A stretch of DNA of 64,000 nucleotides from contig OX463865.1 of assembly GCA_949825065.1 (NCBI GenBank), positions 16,073,763 to 16,137,762 of the forward strand, given 5' to 3'. Origin of the DNA: Odontocerum albicorne (taxonomy: Eukaryota > Arthropoda > Insecta > Trichoptera > Odontoceridae). Every line of letters begins with the position of its first letter. Within the stretch, counting starts at the first letter, position 1. Below, piece by piece: positions 54,960-64,000 of this stretch. A program made the translations under genes and the position numbers. Below the pieces are notes generated by a model. That model did not search any database, was not told where the DNA came from, and worked only from the letters and a program-made list of their open reading frames with translations.

Positions 54960-55640
54960 CACACATGACACGCATGGCAACTAATGAAATGTTCCCCATC
55001 CCTAGAGTTAAAACCTCTTTTGCCCAAAGGCAATATGCTTATTTGGCTCCCATTACATACAATGGCGTGCCGACTTCAATAAAGATAAAGGTTGGAAAAC
55101 CATTTAGACAGTCGATCGCAGCGTGGTTGTTATTGTGACAGGATTTTGAGTACTTGGGCTTTCAGGATGAATGACAAGTGGAAAGGATTTATTAAAGGAA
55201 AGGGTTTCTTCTTGTTGTTTTAATTTTAATTTGGTTGTTTTTGTATTTGTGTTTCTGTGTATTTTTTTTTGTTTTAATTTTAATTTTTATTCTTATGATT
55301 GTGTGCGGTATATTGTAGGATGAATATTTTTGGTCTTTCTGGAGTGATGATGTGTGAGGAGTTGAATTTCGCAAGATGTTTCCAGTTGTAGTTGAGTGTC
55401 ACTGTTTGTCAGGTTGGTGAGAGCGTGCAACGAGGTTTTGTTTTTGTGTAATCAAAAATCGGAAAGAAGTTTCGATTTATTTTTTCATGCTAAATATCCT
55501 CAGTGAGATACGGGCAAAATCCTAGTTTACTGGGGATACGACAAATGAAAGGCAACAAACCCAGATCCATTAAAATTGTATGTCCAAATCAAATTACCTG
55601 TTGTTTTTTTTTTTCAAATTATGTACATTTCTTGTCATAT
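54960..55640 (+). pseudogene. LINE family B, reverse transcriptase end and 3' UTR
   Basis: The plus frame at about 54998-55138 reads I-P-R-V-K-T-S-F-A-Q-R-Q-Y-A, Y-N-G-V-P-T-S-I-K, and R-Q-S-I-A-A-W-L-L-L-stop, the Y-N-x-L-P ... F-x-x-x-x-x-W-L-L end of LINE proteins. The 3' UTR follows to 55640 and is the complement of 25075-25460. A (TAA)n run at 55644-55662 may be its tail. Confidence 0.65.
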
Positions 55641-55664
55641 GTAATAATAATAATAATAATACTA

Positions 55665-57030
55665 AATTGTAAACATATATAATAAATTTGAAATGACTAC
55701 CCTGTTGTCATATTTGACAAGTTTTATATCATGGGTTTTTATACGTCCTAAGACGGGTTTTTTAGTTAGTATTAATATACTTATATAAACAATTTATTTA
55801 GCCTCGTTTATATAGCAGATTCTCTTCAAAGGCGTTCTAACTCAACATTTTAAAAGGTTATTAAGGCTGCTTGAAATTACCTGTTCTCTTTCATCATTCT
55901 GATTTTCATGCAATCATCCTTGCATTTTCCCGACTATAAAAAACGTTTTTTTAACAGAATGTGTAAATAACAGAATTTAACAGAATGTGTTAAAAACAGT
56001 TTTTAACAGAATTTTTAAACCCTTTAATGTGTAAAAATATCTACACAGTTTACTTCGAATCCATCTCCACCCACTCCATTAGATTGAGGGACAAAATAAA
56101 TCCCCATTCGAACGCGATCTACACTAAAAGATCGAAAACTTCTTTATTTTTTTATGAGTCCGACGTCACGTAGTGACGAAGAAGTAACTGGCCAAAGGGA
56201 GTCCTTCTTTGGTGGTGACAAATCTGAATGTGAAACGAATAGAAGCGAAGACGGATTTGAGTTCCGACATCACGGGTGAAAGAAAATAAAACGAAGCGCA
56301 GTAAATATACTTAATCGTATAAAATAATGATTTAAGATCTGGAGTTTAAACAGCCCGGTAAGTTGCCAGTACTTTCACAAAAAGTTTCGGATGCAGCGAA
56401 ACCATCCTTTGGTATCATTAGATCAGAGTTGCCGAAGATGAACTAATGTGAGGCTGTGTGGAACTCCGTTTGAAAAATTTTGAATCGATTATCATCGCAG
56501 TACTTATATAATGTGCTCAGAAAATTGATCCAAATGGCCAGATGAAGGGACAACATTCAAGTTTGCCATTAAAAGCCATACATAGCCTCAACTGTTAAAA
56601 AGCCTACACAGTTGGTTGACAGTAAAGTGAATGGCCTGTGTTCTCTAAAAATAATTGTCAATTAGTTTAAAACCATTTTAACTAAAACAAAATAGCCCTG
56701 ATACAAGTTTATTGTGTATAATTTCAAATTTAAGTGTTAAGTAATTCTGTTTTAAATTATTTTAAAATATACTCGTATGTTAATTATCAAATTTATTTAT
56801 TTATTAAATTGTTATATTTTTTCAAGTGAATAATTTTAATGATTTTGTCGTTAAATGATTAATAACCAATCGAGGGTTTTGGGTTTGATTCCTGAAAATC
56901 ACCGAAAAATTGTAAGATTTTGTTTTTATGACGTAAAAATAATTTCTTCACGTAATTCTTGTCAAGTGACGTTTTTTAAACTTGTTACGTTTGCTTAAGG
57001 AAAACATTTTAAATACAAACAACAAATTTG
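55665..57030. other. Unassigned region
   Basis: No gene recognised. 55960-56010 repeats 'aacagaat(g)tgt' several times. 56155-56175 contains the dyad 'gacgtcacgtagtgac'. 56690-56760 shares words with 59600-59690. Confidence 0.4.
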
Positions 57031-57034
57031 ATGA

Positions 57035-57172
57035 CTACCCAAGGGCTGGTACTACCCTAGGGCTGGTACGACCCAAGGGTTGGTACTACCCAAGGGTTGG
57101 TATTACCTAAGGGCTGGTACTACCCAAGGGTTGGTACTACCCAAGGGTTAGTAAAACCCAAGGGTTGGGGGT
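57035..57172. repeat. 18-bp minisatellite
   Basis: About eight copies of a unit around 'ctacccaagggttggta'; substitutions (ccctag, gacccaag, attacc) mark individual copies. It is GC-richer than its surroundings. Confidence 0.9.
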
Positions 57173-57194
57173 AGAATCTTTATGGACCCTATAT

Positions 57195-57465
57195 TAATTT
57201 AACAATAGATACAAGTCTTGTTTTCACTTAAGATCTCCTCAGCGTCTATCTGGTCGGTTGAAAGAGATTGCCATATGATAAAAAGCCCACCAGGTGGTAC
57301 TGTATAAAAGTGTAATATAATGCAATACAAAGATTACAAAGAAGCCTTAAGTGAAAGCCAGGCCAAAATTCTAGAATATTAAAAAAAAAAAAAGTATTTG
57401 AACGGAATTTGAACCCGCAGCCCTCGGCGACCTACTGCCTAGACCACGGCTATAGCAGAAGTATC
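57195..57465. mobile_element. Two SINE-A pieces in opposite orientation
   Basis: 57200-57320 is a headless plus copy ('tctggtcggttgaaagagat', 'aaaaagcccaccagg', 'tataaaagtgtaata'). 57340-57465 is a tailless minus copy ('ttaagtgaaagccaggcc', 'aatttgaacccgcagc', 'gcctagaccacgg'). Confidence 0.65.
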
Positions 57466-57569
57466 AAGAATAATATTTATTATAGTCTGTCAAACTATAA
57501 AAGTAGGCCGATTTAATGAAGGGTTAAATTTGTACTGTATTATTGTATTATTTTCGGATTAATGTCTAA

Positions 57570-57870
57570 TTGATATGGCGAGGTGTGGACAGCTGACTAG
57601 AGACGACCTGGTATCATGTGATCAACTTTATTCATAGGGATTTTATTTGTTGTTATTTTGACTAGAGTACTTTTTATTTATGTATGTTTTGAAATATTAT
57701 GTTGTTTGGTTTTGTCGAAAACAATAATTTATAAATTTGTTTTTTTCCTTTTTGTAATTTTAAGTTTATTTTGTTTATAAAGCAAAAACAAATATTTTTT
57801 TAAACCATTTTGAAAGGTTCATTGAACTGTTGTTGAAAAATAATATAAAATAAATAAAAATTTCTTCATG
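57570..57870 (+). repeat. Repeat L, copy 2
   Basis: See 51240-51545: matching start and end words, AT-rich middle poorly conserved. Confidence 0.45.
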
Positions 57871-57874
57871 AGTT

Positions 57875-58365
57875 TTAAATCTTTTCTCTTTGCATAGTGA
57901 AAGTAAACGTTATTATTATTTCTTTGCCTATTTCAGCAAACACATAAATATTGTGTAAAAAAAGTGAAATACTTTGATAAATTCTCAAAAAGAAGCAGAG
58001 TCGGCTGTTTGTTCGTAACATTTACATTTCTCGGACCATTTATGCTGGAAAGTACCTGAAAAAATGGCGAATTTCATGCCAAACTGATTTTTGCGAGTTT
58101 TCGCCTTTAAAACTAACGGAGCGATGCAATCAAAACAAACCTTGCGAATTTTTCGATGTTTCAACGGATCATTTCCACACTTTGTTGTATTCGGTGGTCG
58201 AAAACTCGTCGTATTACATTGTCGTTGAAAACGGTACAACCTGGTTGGCTTATTGACATCTAGAATTTTCGTCTAAACTATAAAAATTAAATGATTTAGC
58301 ATTGAAATGTGGTAAAAATCCTACACACTAAAGTGGTATCACTAGTTATCAATGTGTTGATTTCT
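57875..58365. other. Unassigned region
   Basis: The open frame 57985-58239 (-) has several Cys and His residues but no spacing that I recognise. 58230-58260 has a SINE-A tail word ('caacctggttggcttattga'). Confidence 0.35.
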
Positions 58366-58369
58366 TGGC

Positions 58370-59592
58370 AAACGAAGCATTTTCTTTCTACATGTTGTTT
58401 CCTATCTGATTTTCACTTCCTCTAACTGATCTTTTAAATAAAATTAAACATGATACTTGACACTGATGGGCGTTAGCTTGAGATATAACGGGTGTAAATT
58501 AGGGCTTTTAAACCAATCCAACAATCTATTCCTTTGAAACCATGGTTTAACCTTTCCTTCCCTGTGTTCGGTATCTTCTACACGTTGCTTCTAATAACCA
58601 TCAATATCTCTATAAATATAATAAATACAAGGTTAAGATTTTAGGTATTCCTCCGGAATATATTTACGCATTGATTTAAAAAATAATATTAACATTAATC
58701 AGAATTTATCGACTACATGGTGGGTATTTTGTGAAGATCGAAAACAAATTCGCATTTAAACGCTGTGAGTGCCTCGACCTTGTGTCTTGACGATAGGTGA
58801 AGAATATGCGGGAAGCGCGACACTATATTCGCATCTCACTCTTGCATACTCCACTGAATTGCGAGGAGCTCAATTGTCTCAATCGTCGCAAGCGTAAGCC
58901 ACGCCGGAGTAAGCCACTGACGCTCCGCGCCGCAGTAGCTTCTGAGCTTGCAAATAGATTAGATCTACGCCCGTTCCGTGAGCGTTGCCAGATGGTTTTT
59001 TAATGTTTTCAGCAAATAAATCTCAATTATTATAATTTTTAACTTCAATTATAATTAATTAAGGGGATTATCTATGAATGTTTTTATTTTTCCGATTTAA
59101 AATCGCTAATTTTTGATCGCGTACTCATTACCCAACACCGGAGCGCGCGTTTCAATTTTAGCACCGTAAGGGAAGGGTTAATATAAAAAAATTAACAAGA
59201 TGGAAGTGTATGTCATGTGTAGTTTGTAGACGGGGTGGGGTGGCTAGTCACCTTTGCAGAATGGGTTTTGTGGAGAATTTCGACTGCAAGTTTGGTCTGG
59301 ATGATGAAACTATCGATAATGTATTTTTCAGTTGTCTTTTGCAAGACATATTTAATTTACTAAAAGTCATATTTTAACGCGTCCAATTAATGTTGCGTTT
59401 CTTCTTTCTTCGAGGGACTTTTGCATTTATAGATCGATTGTTGAATTTCTAAAGCTTCATTAGTTGAAACTTTCGATTATCTAAAATTGTCGATTATTAA
59501 AATTGGTTTTATTATATTGAAACATATAATTGCCCAACGACTTTGGTGGCAAAAATCATCCTAGTTTGGGTGGATTGCCTATTTAAAAATAA
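58370..59592 (+). mobile_element. LINE family G copy split by a piggyBac-type MITE
   Basis: 58380-58550 matches 9660-9833 ('ttgaaaccatggtttaac' at the break). After the MITE it resumes at 59182 with 'aaattaacaagatggaagt', as at 9846 in the uninterrupted copy. 59210-59340 encodes C-x-x-C-type residues, S-H-L-C-R-M-G-F-V-E-N, L-D-D-E-T-I-D-N-V-F-F-S-C, the zinc-knuckle C-terminus. It ends in the antisense family F junction at 59560-59592. Confidence 0.65.
58547..59181. mobile_element. piggyBac-type MITE, 627 bp
   Basis: Flanked by TTAA at 58547-58550 and 59178-59181. The right end, read inward in complement, is CCCTTCCCTTACGGTGCTAAAA, close to the left end of the piggyBac at 61263 (CACTTCCCTTACTGTGCTAAAA); both then have CGGTGTTGG. 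Inner words 'gatttaaaatcg' and 'ctatgaatgttttt' also occur near the right end of that piggyBac (63760-63810). The left end matches the right less well (11 of 16). The empty site is seen in the family G copy at 9833-9846. The plus open frame at 58797-59003 has no motif. Confidence 0.75.
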
Positions 59593-60305
59593 AAGTAAAG
59601 CGAAACAGGTCTGTCACTTTGATATAAGTTTATTGTGTAGAATTTTATCAAATTCAAGTGTTAAATCCTTCTGTTTAAAATGAAGTTCCACATTATATAC
59701 ACCAAATCAATGTATAACCAACGAAGATCAAAGGAACGAATTACATCCAAATTTTTCGTTGACTATGTATAATATGTGTAAAAGAAAGATTTGAGTTTTG
59801 TTAAATTGAAAAAAAAAATGTAATCATCAGATCTCGAATGTAAGGTTAGATAAGGTGAGGCTAGGTTGGGTTAGGTTAAGTTAGGTTAGGTTAGGTTGGA
59901 TGAGGTTAGGTTAAGTTAGCTCAACAATATACTCGTATATTTTAAATCAATTAATAACCACTAAATATCAAAAGAGCGAATTGCACCTGAACTTTTTGTT
60001 GACTATGCATAAAATGTGTTTAAGAAAGATTTGACTCGAACTTTTTGTTGACAATGTATACTATACATAGTATAATATGTATTTAAGAAAGATTTGAGTT
60101 TTTTTAAAATTGAAAAACAATGTTATCATCAGATATTGAATGTAAGGTTTTACGTTAGATAAGGCTAGTAAGTAAAAATAAAAAAGGAGTAATCATATGA
60201 TAAGATCCCGGATATAAGGTTAATTAATCGATATTAGTATGTAATTATTTCTAACACTAAATAAATGTTCAAACAAGCAAATAAATATATTTTTTCCTAT
60301 GGAGA
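59593..60305. repeat. Diverged ~240-bp direct repeats with a (TTAGG)n tract
   Basis: 59710-59860 and 59935-60160 share 'aagaaagatttgagtttt', 'gttgactatg' and 'atcatcagat'-type words. Between them 59871-59919 is a run of TTAGG with a few variants (TTAAG, TTGGA). No gene. Confidence 0.6.
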
Positions 60306-60320
60306 AATACATATTGATTT

Positions 60321-60570
60321 TGTTATTTATTTTTATCAAACACTGTTTATTCCACTTTTTTGTAACGGTATAACTCTACAGGTTTCAAGGCTTTTACCTC
60401 ATTTTCAGGGGAGCAAAGACAAGTCTTGTTTGTGCTCTGCTGAAAATAAGGTGAAAGCTTTGAAACCGGTGGGGTTATACCGTCACAAAAAAGTGTAATA
60501 AACAGTGTTTGATAAAAATAAATTACAATGTCTTTCAACCTCTACAACGTTAATGCCTTAACTATAAACA
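60321..60570. mobile_element. PLE-derived palindromic insertion
   Basis: 250 bp with arms facing around 'caaagacaagtcttgtttgtg' and the long outer end on the right ('gttaatgccttaactataaa'). Flanks ACATATTGATTT (60309-60320) and ACATATTGATCT (60571-60582) match 11 of 12. The plus core is CTGAAAA (mutated), GAAAC and GTC. Short open frames on both strands are artefacts. Confidence 0.8.
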
Positions 60571-60574
60571 ACAT

Positions 60575-60954
60575 ATTGATCTCATTTTGGGCAATTGAAC
60601 AATGAATTTTATATAGAGCAATGTAGTATCGATGTGTGGCGCATAGTTAAACATTTGAACTGTATTTAACGTATGGAATTCGGCCAAAATGATTTGTACT
60701 TTTAACACATCCTATAGAATCGGTCCCGTAACGACAAGAGCCGTTGGTCGTTACGCTAACGACCTTTACAATCCGTTACAATGGACTCCTGGGGTGACAA
60801 TTTTTATTAGCTCTCAGTTTGGGCATGCGCAAAGCATCCTTGGGGAGAATCACATAATCGTCATCAGGAAAAAGGGAACGTTTCCCTTTGGGATGTGATA
60901 TCGTGATGGTACTGAACGAAGAGATTGACATTAAAAGAGATAAACAATGAGATA
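60575..60954. other. Unassigned region with short inverted repeats
   Basis: CGTAACGAC (60727-60735) and GTCGTTACG (60747-60755) form a perfect 9-bp inverted repeat; AAAGGGAA and TTCCCTTT flank three bases at about 60871-60889. No gene recognised. Confidence 0.4.
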
Positions 60955-61258
60955 TTAACACTTCCCTTACTGTGCTAAAAAATTACGCCAGTTACGGTGT
61001 TGGACACTGAGGGTACACTAAAAATGTATGTTTTAAATTAAAATTATGCAAAATCTATTAGTTTTTTTTTTTAATTAGCTATAAACATCATTTTATTGTG
61101 TAATAAAATGTCGAATAATATAAAATAAGTGTAAGTAATGATAAAATAATAGTTGAAACAGAGAAGTGACATTTCTATACAAATATAATTTTCCCACTGC
61201 GTCGTTCGGTCTGCGCAACGTTCAGAATGCGCATGACTGAAAAGAGGTCTCCAACCTT
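60955..61258. repeat. Tandem extra copy of the piggyBac left end
   Basis: TTAACACTTCCCTTACTGTG at 60955 begins a 304-bp stretch that is repeated, with scattered substitutions, from 61259 onward. The two copies are directly adjacent, sharing the TTAA at 61259-61262. Either a second, solo left end inserted beside the element or a duplication of the end. Confidence 0.85.
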
Positions 61259-63951
61259 TTAACACTTCCCTTACTGTGCTAAAAAATTACGCCAGTAACG
61301 GCGTTGGACACTGAGGGTACACTAAACATGTATGTTTCAAATTAAAATTATGCAAAATCTGCAAGGTTATTTTTTGTTATTAGCTATAAACATCATTTTA
61401 TTATGTAATAAAATGTCGAATAATATAAAATAAAGGTAAGAAATGATAAAATAAGAGCTAAAACAGAAAGGCATTTCTATAAGAATATTATTTTTACGCT
61501 GCGTCGTTCGGTCTGCGCAACATTCAGAATGCGCATGCGTGATAAGAGATTTCCAGCCTTTTAATTTTTTTTCATAAAATTATACAATAAAATGTAGCGT
61601 GTATTTTTTTGGCAATAAAACCATAATTCGAATAAAGACAATAAATAACATATAAACAAAATATAAAATGAATATAGAAATTCAAAAATCAAGGTTTTAG
61701 GGCGAGAAATTTATATAGTATAAACAAACACGAAATTCAAAATTATATATAAACAAACACGAAATTCAAATCAATAAAATATATGAAATTTGGAAAATAT
61801 AAACACTACAGAAAATTTGAAAATAGGACAAACATATCATATAATCAAAGTTTAATCCTGTGGAGAAAGTTATCGCAATTGGGGCATGAAACCACTTTTT
61901 TTTTACTATATTCTACGTACTAAACACGCAGGTGTTTGACAAATATTGCAGAATAGCCTGGTTTTTTTTCTCGAATGTTTTTAATAAAACCCACAACTTC
62001 CTCTTTTGAGGACCTCACGGGGTGCCAACAGGGTATTATTTACTAATGTTTCGGATATTGACTCGCCACAATATGTTAAAACTGTATTAAAAGCATCATG
62101 TTGTTGCTATTTTTCCTTTTTAAGATATTGGGCATTGCCAATTCCAAACTTAACTCTCTTGTGAAATGTTTTCGGTGGTATTAATTATTTTGTTTCCACT
62201 CTGGATATTTGTCTATCCATAAGAGGTATGCATTCAATGCAGCCATATCTATAATTTCCATAAAAAGACGGAAAGGCCATCTTCTCGTTGACCTTGAGCA
62301 AGAGTACTCTCAAGTAATTTGGTCTCCCGTATCTACTCCAATTTTCGTATTATTATAATGATGTATAATTACTATAGTGGCTTTTGTTTTTCTGAATAAT
62401 CAATTTCTGCATCATTGAATTGAGTGGATAATAATAATACTGCTTTATTTTTTGTGGTACACACGAAACAAGTATTTTATTTTCAGCTACTATGGATTGT
62501 TTTCTCTCTAGACGGTATAAATTCAACTCTTTTATTTTTTCGAAGCGTGCCAGTTAGAGTTAAACCTTTTAAAAAAAGATTATCGGCTAATTTGATGGAG
62601 GTTATAAAAATACCTGTGGTTATCCTCCTGTTCGTGCCATATTGCGGTTGAACCATTTCTATAACTACTCAGTTACCTTGATTTATCTCTCTCTACGATT
62701 ATTTATCATACCAGAATAAGCCTGTAAATTTGTTATGCGTCATATGCCGCCGCAGTCGGCAGCAACCCAGATGTTGATGCCATATTTACCAAGTTTAGAC
62801 TTCATGTACACGCGAAATGAACAATTCTCTCTAAAGTTTGGCAAACGTTCATCTACAGTTATATTCGAAGATGGAGAATAATTGCTTTTGCACATATCCA
62901 TAAACATTTTTGAAATCCACTTAATTGGTTCTAATTTATCTGAAAAAACCCTGATATCTCTCTTCTCGGGTTTCTTTATCATCAAAACGAATATGACTGT
63001 AAATATAGATGAATCTATCTCGAGACAGAGCTGTTGTGAAAAATGACTGGCAAAAGGGACTTTCACTTATCCACAATTCACTCAAAGATAGCTTTCGTGT
63101 TCGATTTCTGCCAGGTGCGAGCAATATTCCAATGAATTCATATAACTCGTCTTTTGATATTGGTTGGTTCTTTTCTGAATGAATTCGATTTAAATGACGA
63201 TTTGTTTCTTAAACATCACTTTTACCACCTCTTCATTTACAAACAGACAACACATATTTTTTATGGAATGTACATTTATACTTGAATTTCTCAGTCCAGA
63301 ATCTTCGATGAGAATATTTGATACCCGACCGATGCCTCGAAGATTGAGGTGGTACTCGTAATGAACTCCATTCGAATCCATGTTTTGATGTAAATAATAT
63401 TTCTTCGTCTTCTTCACTCGTCTCCAAATCAGAATATACTTCATCCTGTACCTCGACAAAATCTTCTGATTCTGATATATTGCCTGTCGCCTTAAATTCC
63501 AAATCGCTATCATCGCCGTCGATATTTCCCGCCATCTCAATTATTATATTTTTGAAAATGAAATAATAAATAAAATGTACATTTATTATAAAAAGAGTAA
63601 TGGTACAATATAACATACCAGATAAAAAATGATAATAGAAAAAACATACCAGATAAAAATAAAAAATAACAATCAGGATTATAAAACTGGTGACGATACC
63701 CTGGAACGGGCGCTATACGAACTGTCAAAAAAGAATGAGTGTTTGACATTTCGTCAATTCGCGATTTAAAATCATTAATTTCTGTTGAATTAACTATGAA
63801 TGTTTTGTTTCCTAATGACATCATTCAAATCATAGAGGTTTCGATGAGGAATACATAAAGTATGAAGACCCTGCAAGCAGTATATTTCGAGAAATTAAAT
63901 AAAATATAAGTCACGATCACTCGCTATCCATCACCGTACGGCAAGTGTTAA
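61259..63951 (-). mobile_element. piggyBac element, nearly full length but broken
   Basis: TTAA at 61259-61262 and 63948-63951. The ends CACTTCCCTTACTGTG and, in complement, CACTTGCCGTACGGTG match 13 of 16. The interior encodes a frameshifted piggyBac transposase on the minus strand. About 2.7 kb, close to the usual 2.4-2.5 kb plus extra non-coding sequence. Confidence 0.85.
61845..63535 (-). pseudogene. piggyBac transposase, multiply frameshifted
   Basis: Start M-A-G-N-I-D-G-D at 63535 with an acidic N-terminus, then W-T-E-K-F-K-Y, a break, F-V-N-E-E-V-V-K, D-E-L-Y-E-F-I-G-I-L-L, L-W, D-K-L-E-P-I-K-W-I, N-I-T-V-D-E-R-L (first catalytic Asp present), K-Y-G-I-N-I-W-V-A-A-D, Y-G-T-N-R-R-I-T-T-G-I-F (the family D-N-F is G-I-F, so the second catalytic Asp is lost), T-G-T-L-R-K-N-K-R, K-I-G-V-D-T-G-D-Q (third Asp present), R-W-P-F-R-L-F, and a C-terminal C-P-N-C-D-N-F-L-H ending at the TGA at 61847-61845. 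At least five frame breaks. About 560 codons span, close to a full-length transposase. Confidence 0.85.
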
Positions 63952-64000
63952 AAAAATGAGAAGAGAAAGACAAAGGCAAGAAACTGATATCAAAATTAAA
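63952..64000. other. Flank after piggyBac
   Basis: A/G-rich, no feature; the window ends here. Confidence 0.4.

Noticed and set aside
58797..59003. Arg-rich 68-residue open frame
   Set aside because: It lies inside a piggyBac-type MITE, has no family motif, and MITEs of this class are not expected to code.

Overview
The window looks like an AT-rich nuclear genome segment from an arthropod, most likely an insect. The basis is a mariner (IS630-Tc1) transposon, a piggyBac element and piggyBac-type MITEs, several non-LTR retrotransposon (LINE) families with two tRNA-headed SINE families, a Penelope-like element (PLE), gypsy-type LTR pieces, and a short (TTAGG)n tract, the arthropod telomere motif. 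I recognise no host protein-coding exon, no true tRNA or rRNA gene and no bacterial feature. Almost every long open frame is either a decayed transposon protein or a by-product of a tandem repeat. No intact, active-looking transposon gene is present. Family letters (F, G, H, R, B, J for LINEs; SINE-A, SINE-B; repeats C, K, L, Q) are my own labels.

Layout: 1-12.6 kb holds nested LINE fragments, a PLE with a GIY-YIG endonuclease, palindromic PLE-derived hairpins and a 38-bp minisatellite. 12.6-17.3 kb is a satellite of 167/177-bp units, broken near its left edge by a PLE hairpin. 18.5-20.0 kb is a 31-bp minisatellite. 20.5 kb has a perfect 50-bp palindrome and 21.06-22.02 kb a deleted mariner. 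22.6-28.2 kb is a mosaic of SINEs, LINE tails and an LTR/gag start. 28.3-30.25 kb is a minisatellite with higher-order periodicity. 30.5-43 kb is a nested LINE/SINE/MITE mosaic. 43.6-44.56 kb is a 39-bp minisatellite that appears to be an in-frame amplification of LINE codons. 44.5-59.6 kb has further LINE, SINE, PLE and LTR-like pieces. 60.95-63.95 kb is a nearly full-length but broken piggyBac with a tandemly duplicated left end.

The most interesting signal is a family of about 140-250 bp palindromic insertions, each arm carrying an oriented core (CTGANGA, short hairpin, GAAAC, second hairpin ending in GUC or GUU) that matches the layout of a hammerhead ribozyme. The same arms flank the GIY-YIG open frame of the PLE at 1026-1721. 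Three copies have clear 12-bp target duplications, a fourth matches at 11/12, and a fifth at 10/12. These look like a non-autonomous Penelope family mobilised as minimal hairpins. A second system is the SINE-A/F-LINE pair, which share a 3' tail, the classic sign of a SINE using a LINE's reverse transcriptase. All functional statements rest on motif reading by eye; no alignment or database search was run.
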